64,000 nucleotides of DNA from Oscarella lobularis (lineage: Eukaryota; Porifera; Homoscleromorpha; Homosclerophorida; Oscarellidae), in contig NC_089193.1 of the NCBI RefSeq assembly GCF_947507565.1, positions 1,360,325 to 1,424,324 of the forward strand, read 5' to 3'. The translations under genes were made by a program, and so were the position numbers. The notes under the pieces are model-generated. The model saw only the letters and a list, made by a program, of their open reading frames with translations, made no database searches and was not told the DNA's origin. Below, one piece after another: positions 45,860 to 56,533 of the stretch; position 1 is the first letter of the stretch, and each line of letters begins with the position of its first letter.

Positions 45860-48800
45860 TCATATTTCCGTAACAGTACTGCAGTCTGGCTTCTCCATTT
45901 CCTCTTCTATGTTGAACTGCTTCTTCTTCAAGTCAAAATAATTCCTTATTTCTGTCAGGGCATCTTCCAGGCGAACGACAATATCCCCAAAGCCCGGCCT
46001 ATCATCTGGCTCCATCATCCAACAGTTGAGCATCAGATCAAATCTAAAACACATTATAAAATCCGTCTGCAAAATTCCCAAGCTTACATTTCTATAGGGC
46101 ATGTATCCGGTTTCCGCAGTCGACAACCCGACTGCAAAAATGAAATGATGTCTTGATTGCACTGGCCAGGATAAGGAACCATGGCCAAAGTCATCACCTC
46201 CCACATCGTAATACCGTAGGACCACTAGACAAAAAAGTCTGAAAATTAACATCGCACCACATACATAATTCACGCGTATACCACGTCTGACTTGAAGGTG
46301 AAAACGAAATCAATAAGGCTCTCTAATGCCATCCAGCGAATGGGAAGACTGAGCACCTGATTCATACGATAGTAGTCCTTGCCCTCCTTCATCGCACGAG
46401 CCAAACCGAAATCGGCGACTTTCACTTCCAAATTCCAGTTAATCCTACGTGAAAAAAATCAATGACTACGCATTCGACGCAAGAACCCACGCACATGCAA
46501 TTCCTAGCGGCCAAGTCTCGATGAACGATTCCGTTGCCGGCAATGTATTCCATTCCTTTAGCAATCTGATGGCAAAATTTGACCCGGTCTACAACCGAAA
46601 CCTCCTAAGGAAAAAAAATCAGTGTAAGAGTAAACGTCGCAGAGAATTTCCCCTACCGCTTGTAATAGATCTATTTTCCGCTGCTGATCGGGCAGGTGAA
46701 AATGAACGCTTGCTCGTCGTCCGAGACGACATCGACGAAGATAATTCTTCAGGTCGCCCAATTCCATGTAGGGAAGTATAACGAGCGGCGACGTGTGCCG
46801 AACGTTGGCCGGATCGTCGGACCAGCACAGGCCGTAGAGTTCCATGACGTTGGGATGGCGAAAGGCTCGCATTTGCAAGCCCTCGCGAACTAAATCATTT
46901 ACGTCCTTCTGATCCATAGCATCTAAAAACAAAAAACCTTTAATAAGACGCGCAAAATATATTGATTGATTTATCTACCGTGGACAGATTTCATTGCCAC
47001 GTTCTTGACCGCGTCCATAATCCCTTTGAAAACTTCACCGAAATTTCCTACGAAAAAAGCGAATCTAGCTCTAAGCCGATTTCTCTCAAAGGCACGTACC
47101 TTGTCCTATTCTTTCTTCGATTTTGATTCGTTCTGGTTCAATGAGTACGGAGTTGATTTCTCTCACGATATCACTGTCCCAGTAGGTGAAGACGGTGCCG
47201 CGAGCGTCTGATTCAATCGGCTGTTGCAGCTGTTCGACGTAGCGATGAGACGGACCGCGATAGAGTTCCGTCTGATCTGGAGGATTCGATGACGAAGCCG
47301 GCCTTCTCGACTGATACTCGACGACTGCTATTAGAACGAAGAGCGTGACGATGTTCGGAAACGTAGAAAGAGCGATGAGAAAGACGCTTCTGTTCGACGA
47401 AGACCAGAGTGCAAGTCCAACGCATGACGCGTGCGAAACGGCGAGGAGACCGGCTAGCGTTGCTATCGCTTTGGGATGACGAAAGGCGTTGATTTTTTTG
47501 GGCATCCAGAGGAGAATAGCCGAGCCCGTTGTCATAATGACGTTGATGAAGTAGGACGCTACGATTAGCGCTTCATCTCGGTAGAAGCAGACGAAGACGA
47601 GTAGGATTGTCTCCGCGAGAACGATAGCGAAATACGAGGCAACCTTGTAAGAAAATCGGTCAAAACAGCCGCCGATTTGATGCAGAAGAAGTTGAACGAA
47701 AATCGCCGCAAAGACGCCGATCGACGCGAGATTGATGGCGAAGTGAAACCACGATTCGTCGACGGAGCGACACGTAAAAACCGACGTGCAAAGGAGAACG
47801 GAAACGGAAAACGAAACGACGGTGACGAGAACGAGAAGAAGACCGCCGACGGAAAAGACGACTTTGTTAACGAACGACGACCAGCCCAACTTGTGAACGC
47901 TGTAGAGAGCGACGAAAAGATGAAGCAGAGCGATGAGACCGGGTAAAGTGAGAAAAACAAGACGTTCTTCGGAGCAGCGTGACGCAGACGTCGGCGGCGA
48001 TTCTGTTTGATGATGATGATCATCACCATCAGGAATCCAACTGGATGTCGCCGCCACTGTGGGAGTCGCCACCGTGGAACAGACCTTTGACCAGGTATAG
48101 TTTCCCAGTCTACTCAATGAACCGTTTCCCGCATTGAAGTCCCATCGTCCGACGAGTACGCTCGACGTTCCGTTGAGCAAGAGCGCGTCGTACGTCCAAT
48201 CGACTCGCTGCGTCCACGCCGCCGCTGCCGCCGCCGCCACCGCGGGCGCGCGAACGATACCGACTCGCACGCGCTCGCCCGTCCAACTCGTCACGTTCGT
48301 CGTCGTCGTCGTCTGCAAATTCGTTTTCGGATCGAGAAAGAACTTCTCGCGCGTCGAGAAATAGATGCGACTATTCGGCGGATTGGCGCGACGAAATTCT
48401 TTTGCGTACGACGACAGAAGAAAGACGGCGTCGATAATCGACGCCGCTTGATAATTCCGCAATATCGGCCTCTCGACGAGCGACAGCGCCGACGAATTAT
48501 CGCACGTACCCGCCGCAATATCGCAGTCAAAATAGTCCTCCCAAAACGCCTTTAGAAAAGGATTTCGTCTCATCGTCTCCGTCGAATTGGCTCGAATCGA
48601 ATTGAAGTGCCGCTCGAAAGCGTCGATTCCTTCGTTCGCCGTTCGCAGCGCGACGAACGAGCGAGCGAGCGACGACGCGTTGACGACGATTTCGTACAGG
48701 TCGTCCGCTTCGGACGGTTCGCCCCAGAAGTCGCCGACGAGAAATCGAAACGCGTCGCGATTCGCTCCGAGCGCCGTCGTCGGCGACGCGTAGGCGGCGA

Positions 48801-49713
48801 AAAATCGTCGAGCGTACGAAACGGAACCGAGAAAAACGACGGGACGCTCGGGCGTCAAACCGATGTCGTACTCCCATAATTGACGAACGCTCGGCCAAAT
48901 TTTCACGTCGTCGTCGTCGTTTCGTCGTCGTCGTCGTCGCCCTAGCAACCGTGCCGTTTCGCGTTCTCGATAGAACTTCGCGTCGATTTCGCATCCGCGT
49001 TCTCTCGTCGCACGACGAAACTCGGCGACGCTCTCTCGTCCGCAATTGTCGTCGCTCGTCACCACGGCAACGGCTCGCCAACCGGCCGCCGTCGCAAAAT
49101 CGACGACGGCGCGACTTTGAAGTAGACACGATTGCTGAACGTAGACGAGCGTTTCGCCCAATTTCGTCGCGTAATCGTCGAGAAACGGTTCGTCGAGAAA
49201 GGGAAGGACGCCGCGCCGTCGCGTCGTTTCCGCACCGTCGGCGATCTCGCGATAGAGCCGTTCAATATTGAACTTATCGATTCGATTTGATCCGACGCTG
49301 TAGTAGGGTCCAATGAGGGTTGCGATTACTCCGTTATCAGCGTTTAGAGATTTCGCTTGTTCGACTGGACAGGCGGTGTGCAGTTGGCCGCACGTGTCCC
49401 ATATGGCGTAGCCCATCTCAGTCTTCGTTGCGGCGAAAACGAGCGCTTCGACCTGTTCGACGGCGTAGCGATGAAACGCCGGTTTCGTCGACGGATCGTT
49501 CGTCGTGCACTGCGTTTGACCGTTGATCGCGTTCACGCGCTGTCGATGAACGGAAAAGAGACCGCCGACGCGTATGGGACTTTGATCGGGCGAGACGAAG
49601 CGTTCGTGGTGTCGACACGAATTGTCGAGTCCGGAAACGACGACGAAAACGACCGAAATTGCGAGCAGACGAAATCGCAATTGCATACATTGACCTTGAA
49701 GATATTTCCCCAT
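45860..49713 (-). CDS. Venus-flytrap / seven-transmembrane / tyrosine kinase receptor
   Basis: One giant exon (47100-49713) encodes a signal peptide ([19 protein letters not shown]; start at 49713 or 49686). It continues with an ANF-receptor or family C GPCR-like ligand domain, residues about 40-450 ([45 protein letters not shown]). It then encodes seven hydrophobic helices at residues about 584-798 with loops of family C character, and no cysteine-rich domain. A juxtamembrane segment ([16 protein letters not shown]) leads by in-phase introns into a tyrosine kinase: GNFGEVFKG, the lysine of [32 protein letters not shown], the DYYR activation-loop tyrosines and [10 protein letters not shown]. 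All catalytic residues are present. Known VFT kinase receptors have one helix; here I count seven. A chimeric gene model is unlikely because the helices and juxtamembrane region share one exon. Confidence 0.88.
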
Positions 49714-49967
49714 TGGACGGCTCGGACGTCGAATTTTTTCAAGTGCGAGTGAGAGACGCTCCGCACAGCTCTCAAACTGGATTCGAGTGGATTGTTCGTG
49801 ACGCGCAGACACGCAGCAAAGTTTGTACACGCATTGAAAGGGCGTGGGGCGGCGCGAGATCAAGACGACGCTCAGCCGCAGGTTAGTCAACACGGCTCTA
49901 TGATAAAAATACGCCTAGCCACTAAAGAGCTCACCACTAAAAAAACTAAGAAAACACCGAGAAATGT

Positions 49968-52914
49968 TCATAATTGAGTCTCGTTAAAAAGATACCTAGG
50001 AGCGGCGACGACGCCCGGCATTTTCAAGTAGTCGTTCCAACTGAAGCCGCTGCTTCCTGCAAAAAAGAAAAGGCTCACAGGTAATTTAGTTATAAGCCCC
50101 CATATGGACGTATTTATCTTTGGGGGCCCTTGGCGCTACAAAGGGGATCGATTTCTATACGTGTACGTCTCATTGCCTCTGGGTGCTTGCAGCTTTCTTC
50201 CGCGCTCGTCGCACCAGCCGACGGGATGAAGGGACGCGCTCGTCGACTCGCACCAATAGTCGTACTTCTCGCTCCACCCGTCGAAGTGTACCCTCACGCG
50301 CGATCCGTCGATCGTCGCGATCGTCGCGACGCACACGAGACCGGGATTCCGTTCGTCTCTCGCCTCCAACTTCATTCCCTCCCGAAAGACCCCGCCTTGA
50401 GGCTGGACGCACTGACTCTAAGGAGAAACTCCTATATAATCGCCTTCTAAAAAGTGGCAGTGCTACCGGATGAAAGAGACTCTCGGGAGCAGCTACGAGA
50501 TTCTTTGACTTCAAATAGTCTTGCCAGTTGGTAAACGAACCGTCTATAATTTAAAATAAAATTTTCTCATCGTAAGCGTGAATGATTCTATTCCATTGTT
50601 ACCGGGAGGTCTACGAAGAGTGACGTTTGATTTCTTGCACCAGCCTATGGGATGAATGTCGAGCGACGTCTGATCGCACCAGTAGTCGTAGTCGTTCGAC
50701 CAGCCGTCGAAGTGAATGCGCAGACGATGGGCGTCGACTTCGGCTACCGTGGCAACGCAGACGAGCGTCGGATGCTTGCGATCGAGCGCCTCGAGACGCA
50801 TGCCGGGACGAAAGGAGCTGTAGAACGGATGCGACGACTTGGCCGGCGAAGCGCCGAGAAAACTTCGCTGTTTCTACAATAATTGAGTTTTTAATTTGTC
50901 CTGCCAATCTAGAGCTCTCTCGCCTTTGAGAAAAGCCGTTTTGGCGCTGCAACGGCTTGCTGGGATTTAAGGTACTGTCCCCAATCAAACGCTTCCAATG
51001 ATATGCCTAATAGAAGGGCAACTAGTGGCCAAGGACTTCCGACTCTAATTTCTCCTCTTATAGGAACTATTTTCACTGGATCTCTTTATGTAATTACTAG
51101 TTAAGCTCCTTGTCTGTGCACAACTATTCGCTCTTTAGAGAATGCTAACAAACCGTTGATGAAAAGGACAGCGATACTTAAGCTAATGATCTGTTCGCTC
51201 TGGAGACGTTTCAACTGCGCTATTATAGCCTATTTCTACTGTGTCCCTAGGGGTCTTTACTGATTACACCTATTCTTCTCTGCTCGCGTTGTTGTTCTTA
51301 CTTGGCGGAGGTTGTAGCTTGTGCTTGTGCTTCTTGCACCAACCCACCGGATGAATGTCGAGGCTCGTTGACTCGCACCAATAATCGAACTTGTCTGACC
51401 AGCCGTCGAAATGAATTCTCAGGCGATTGTCGCGAATTTCTGTTATCGTGGCAGCGCAGACGAGCGTCGGATGTTGACGATCTTTCGCCTCCAATCGCAT
51501 GCCCGGCTCGAAGCAACGACTAGAAAAATGCGACGAGGAACGAACGGGACAAGGAGGACCAATCGATCGTTGTTCCTAACGAAAAAACAGCACTCTCAGT
51601 ATTTAATTAAAGTATACGCGTTTTGTGAATTTTTACCAAAGTGAAAAGGTTTTCTGGCGCAGCACTACCGCCAATTTTTCTAAGATAGTCCCCCCAAGAG
51701 AACTCTCCTACCCAATCTGTACGCAATTCATCGTCATTTAGTTTTAATTTAAAAAGATTCGCTCACTCACTCTTCGGAGACTCTAATTTGTAGCCGTATT
51801 TCTCGCACCATCCGACCGGATGAATGTCCTGACTCGACGGTTCGCACCAGTAGTCGTATTTTTCCGTCCATCCATCGAAGTGAATCAATAGGTGACCGTC
51901 TTGGATTCGGCTGATTGCTGCCACGCACACCATCGACGGATGCTTGCGATCTCTCGCCTCCAAATGCACGCCAATTTCGAACGACGATAAGGATAACTTT
52001 GAAACTAGGTAGCGAATTATTAATTGATTAATAAAAAGATGAATATTTAGGTACATTTTTCTGTTGATCCACTGCTGTCGGACTCCTCCGTGTCACTGAA
52101 GTCGCTACTGCAGCTGCTGCTTGTACCGACACTACTAGTAGTTGACATCATTTCTTTATCCATGGGTGGAGCACTAGGAACGGAAGCTTGATGTTCAGTA
52201 GTGTCCCTGCTCCACTGCTTCTCATTCTCCTCAACTGGATAGAGAGATGAGTACGGCGGAGGAGTCTGCTCTTTGGTGTCTGGTGCTGCTACAGCACTAT
52301 CCGAACTATCACCGGCTAACCCTGAGAGAAACGTAACCCCAGTAAAGAACCAGTACTTCTCATAGTGACTCTAAGCTCTGGAAAATGACTAGGTATATAG
52401 ATCTCTCTCTATATATATATACATATACCAACTACGAAATCGTCAACTAGTATACATTTTACTGACCATGCTTCACTACTGTCCTACCTTGCGCTTTCAA
52501 TCCTTCGATCAGTTTCTGCAGACTTTGATTGTACTCGTCGACGTGCGGTCGAAACATGGTCCAATTGATGCCCGAAACGACGTACTTGACGCCGCGCGCG
52601 CGTTCGCTCGTCGACAAGTCGATGTCCTCGTAGAAAACGGGAAAAATCGCTTTTCCGTCCGCATCCGCCGTGTACAGTTCGCTCTTGCAGAAGCGCGATT
52701 CGACGTACTTTCGCGTGATTACGGCGATCAGAGCGAGGCAATTGTGCAGGCCGTTGCCGATTGCCTCGTGCCAATCCGATCCGGCGGCTATGTTCTTCTG
52801 ATCGAGCCACACGTCGATGTCGTGTCGTTCTAGGTCGGCGGTGAGTCGACACACGAAGTCGGTCACCTCCTTTTCGCGCCCGTAACTGAGAAAGACGAAA
52901 TTTCGCTGAGACAT
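49968..52914 (-). CDS. TIR domain plus four MBT repeats, probable single gene
   Basis: Exon 1 (52488-52914) encodes a TIR domain: NFVFLSYGREKEVTDFVCRL, WLDQKNIAAGSDWHEAI, and SRFCKSELYTA, with a glutamate at the position catalytic in NADase TIRs. It ends in phase 1 at a GTAGGA donor. The next exon (52055-52321) starts after an acceptor with no early ATG, is in matching phase, and encodes a serine-rich linker. Then follow four MBT cores with intact HFDGW..(Y/F)DYWC cages (about 51780-52004, 51300-51560, 50600-50870, 50190-50420). Between and after them are four arms (WGDYLRKIGGSAAP, WGQYLKSQQAVAAP, WQDYLKSKNLVAAP, WNDYLKMPGVVAAP). The protein stops right after the last arm. MBT cores read methylated lysine. 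Alternative: two genes, TIR stopping at 52459 and MBT starting at ATG 52163. Two introns appear to use GC donors. Confidence 0.75.
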
Positions 52915-53072
52915 ATCCGGGACGGACGGCTCGAGGGAGCACCACGTGGTTCAAATCCCCGCAACAATGCCTAAGGCGGGGTTGCGCGCGTGATCCGATA
53001 GTCAACGAGACGCCGCGTCGTCGCCTTCGTCTTGGCGTTGATCCAGCGGATTCCAGCCGCTCGTCGCAGAGC
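52915..53072. promoter_or_regulatory. Short divergent intergenic region (TIR-MBT / Rab11-FIP)
   Basis: 158 bp between divergent start codons; shared promoter function is inferred. A ggttcaaatcc motif at 52949 resembles a tRNA B box, but no tRNA fold was found around it. Confidence 0.35.
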
Positions 53073-54694
53073 ATGTCTACGTGGGTGCCGACGCATTTTC
53101 AAGTCACCGGTATGATCCCGTGTACCTACAAACCGCAAAAACGAATACAATTCGCGTCCTCTTCTAACCTCCCAGTTCATCGCGCTCGAAATCTCATCGG
53201 AAAAGGAAAAGGAGGTGAGAAAAACGCAGTGCCATGCGTCCTTCCCGACCGCGACGCGAAAAGAATTTTAAATATCCTAAACATACGAAGCCCTCTACGC
53301 GTTTTTTACGACCGCGCTTTCCCCGCAGGCACGAATAATGCATTCGTTACAATGCAACTCGGAAAGGAACGCTTCCAAACGTCGGTAGCGAAGGAGCGAA
53401 AGTATCCAGAATGGAGCGAAGAATGTGAATTGTATGAGTAGCAAGGGTGTGTGCGTGTACTGAATGTAACATAAGGTTTCCCTTCGCCCGCGGACTTCCC
53501 TACGTAGCGCGCTTACCTCTCTCCCTTTTTCCCGCCCTTGAGATCGATCCAAGGAATGGACGGCGTCGTCGTTTTGACCGTCTGTCATCGCAACAAGCTC
53601 ATCGACGAATTTCTCGGTCGACTCGACTTGCCGCTCGTCGATTTCAATCGCTACGATCCGCCGAAGAAGCGCTGGTATCGCCTCCACCACAAACCGGGCA
53701 AAGCGGACGTGAAGGATCGCGGCGAACTCGAAGTGGAGGTGCGATTCTTGTCGATAACGAATTCGGAGGCGAAAGCGTCGACGACGAAAGGAAATCGACT
53801 CACGAGAGGCGTCTCCAGCGCCGTCGACGTCGTTCGCGGTTTGAAACGATCGCGTTCGGGCGCCGGAGCTCCGCTTTCTTCGTCGCCGCCGACCGATTTG
53901 AATCGATCGATCGAGGACGTGCTCAAGGACATGAAAGACGAGCCGGATGTGCCGACGCCGCCCGGCAGTAGTCCGGACGTAGATCGAAAGTGGGGAGAGG
54001 AGATGGACTTGTCTTTTGAAGTGGGTGACTATTGATTGATTTGCGCATGCGTGACGTCATTTGATTTTTTGGAGCGTAGGAGTCGCCGCCGTTGAAGGAG
54101 AGTTTCGAGGGATCGCCGTCGGTGCTGAGGAAGACGGGGGCCGGGCAGAACGGTCACGCGAGGAGCGATTCCGATGAATTTGTTGTTCCTCTGAGGGAGA
54201 AGAAGGTCGTTCCTATAGGAGAACATAAGAAGAGACGACACTCTTTTCATGCAGGTCGACCAGTAGCAATAGATTAAAATACCTTGTCCTTGATATCTTT
54301 GCTGCGTAGTGGCTGGCTCGATTCTAGCTTTTGCATCGGCAAAGATTCGTGGCAATCAAAGCGAATCTTCTAAAATCAGCGAGGAGCCAAGTGACGAATA
54401 TGAAGCATTGTCTCACTCAGTAAGAGAGATATCTTGGGAGAACCCCTCTGACTTTTTCTCTAATCTTAGGAACTTCTCAAAGTTGCTATACAGCACAGAG
54501 AGGAGCTCGAGAGAAAGGACTCTGAAATGAAAGAGCTGAAAGCCTATGTAGACAAGGTATTGATTACTATCATGGAGAGAGCGCCACACTTGCTTGAAGT
54601 TGGGAGTTCCGGTGAAGAAGGACTGCCACGGCCTAGCGATTTTGCTCTGAAGGCAAAATCTGCACGAAAGCGAACCAGTGCCTGGAGAAAGTAG
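53073..54694 (+). CDS. Class I Rab11 family-interacting protein
   Basis: Class I FIPs link Rab11/Rab25 to recycling-endosome membranes through a C2 domain and a C-terminal Rab-binding coiled coil. The start exon encodes WVPTHFQVT, and spliced exons give VHRARNLIGKGKGGTNNAF, MQLGKERFQTSVAKERKYPEW, LTVCHRNKLIDEFLG and RWYRLHHKPGKADVKDRGE, a complete C2 domain in the FIP1/2/5 style. A long serine-rich, presumably phosphorylated middle region follows. The last exons give LSHSELLKVAIQHREELER and MKELKAYVDKVLITIMERAP, the FIP Rab-binding domain with its L-x-Y-V/I-D and P pattern. The protein ends RTSAWRK with TAG at 54692. The single FIP here cannot be assigned to FIP1, 2 or 5. Confidence 0.92.
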
Positions 54695-54826
54695 AACAGA
54701 CGATGTACAGTACATATATATACAGTATATACATAATGCTTTTGTTATACCGTTATTTTATTTGTGTTGTTATGGTAATTTTTGGATCACGAGATATTCT
54801 CACTTGAGTAGAGCAGAGTAGAGCTC

Positions 54827-56193
54827 ATGGCTTCGTTTCTTCGCTCCTCAGCGGCGTGGCTGTCTTCCTTCTCTCGAATGAGTAGATGGAGTTCATCGAT
54901 TACTTCTCAGTCTAAGGTCAGAGGTGGCAAGTGACACCTCGTACGTACGCAGACGGAAAAATCTTACTAGCATCTTTACAACTTTGCCCAACCAGCTCGG
55001 GCAGCTTCGTCGAGTGTCCCTGGCCATCGTTACGGCGGAAAAGTGACGATAGTCACTGGCGGTTCTAAAGGAATCGGAGAAGGAATCGTCAGAGTATTTG
55101 GTAAGCAACGTGCCTTACTCTCATGTAAAACAGTCGTGGAATGATCTACCTTTTAGCTGAGGAAGGCTCCAACGTCGTCTTCTGCGCTCGAGGAGGCGAG
55201 TCTCGACATCCGTTCCTATGTATCTCCCCTTACATCAATTGCACTGACTAGTTGATGTTGGGAAAAAGCTAGAGACAGAGCTGAATGACAAATGGCCAGG
55301 AAGAACGATGTTCGTGACCTGCGACATGACGAAGGAAAGCGATATTGAGGTGATAACAGCAGCTCTTTCATCCCGTGCAGAGAAAAACGATGTCCTAGAG
55401 TATGGTCCAAACTACGGTCAATAAATTTGGTCGCTTGGATTGCTTGGTGAACAATGCAGGCTGGCGTGAGTAGAGAGATGTAAAGAAGGCCGGTCTTCTG
55501 TACTGGAATTCGTTTCGCAGATCCACCCGCCACCGCTGTTGATGACATGTCTGTGGACGACTTCAGATACCTGCTCAACTTCAACCTCGTCAGTTATTTC
55601 ATAGCAAGCAAGGCACGACATGTGAATTCGTCGCAGACGAGCATCTATTTTCCTTTCCTTTTTCCCCCGACTCCAGGCCGCTTTGCCTCATCTGAGAAAA
55701 ACCCAAGGCAATATCATCAATCTTTCCAGCTTGGTGGGTATCATAGGGCAAGAAGGATCAGCTTCTTACGTAGCGACCAAAGGCGGAATAACGTCCATGT
55801 CAAAAGGAATGGCCATCGACGAAGCAAAGCACAACGTTCGAGTCAACGTGTATGCCATTCACTATACATATAAAACTCTATTGATTAACTAATTAAATAG
55901 CATTTCACCTGGAAACGTGTGGACACCGCTTTGGAACGAATTCGCCCAAAGCGCCCCAGATCCTCAGGAGTTCATAAAAGGCGGGGAAGACGCACAGGTT
56001 AGAAAATTCGTAGCGACTACTAGAAACGGACGCAATAGACTCTATCTAGCTACTGGGTCGAATGGGAACAATTGAAGAAAGCGGCAAACTTTGTCTTTTC
56101 ATTGCCGCCGACGCCACTTTTATGACGGGCATCGACTTTGTGATGTCGGGAGGAGCAGAGCTCAACTACGGGAGAAAAACGCAGATGGACTAA
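54827..56193 (+). CDS. HSD17B14: HSD17B14-like short-chain dehydrogenase/reductase
   Basis: About eight short exons. The human enzyme is an NAD-dependent 17-beta-hydroxysteroid and fucose dehydrogenase. The cofactor motif is [13 protein letters not shown], then [10 protein letters not shown] and LDCLVNNAG. Catalytic residues lie in NLSSLVG and SYVATKGG (Ser, Tyr, Lys). Next are [41 protein letters not shown] and [11 protein letters not shown], matching HSD17B14 specifically. In contrast to the human protein, exon 1 adds about 30 residues ([20 protein letters not shown]...), serine- and arginine-rich without acids, resembling a mitochondrial presequence. A downstream in-frame start is not obvious in exon 2, which supports use of exon 1. 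Confidence 0.9.
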
Positions 56194-56533
56194 CTAGTAT
56201 AAGGGAGTGCACGTGCTCCATTCAAACAACTATTCATTCTAATTTCTGTCGAGCACAAATTGTTTCCTCTCTGACCCAAGCTACCTATGTGACTAAGACG
56301 CGGGAACTGCGGGCAGTACTGCTAACGGGGTTACGTAGCCAAACAAACCCAGAAGCCTACTGATTTAGGGGACAGGGACTAAGGAGAAACCCGTGATTAG
56401 ACTGTACCTTAAGTGCATGTACTTCATCCATTCAAATGCTCATTCTACTTCCTCTTTCACATCAAAACTGTTGATTCTTAGTGTCTCCTCTCCGGACTCA
56501 AAAGCGATACTAAACTTGCCTACGTTTCCGCGA
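56194..56533. other. Convergent 3' intergenic region
   Basis: Between the dehydrogenase and NUP210 stop codons. Nothing beyond presumed 3' UTRs was recognised. Confidence 0.5.

Noticed and set aside
52940-53010. tRNA gene suggested by a B-box-like ggttcaaatcc
   Set aside because: No A box, cloverleaf or acceptor stem could be formed around it.
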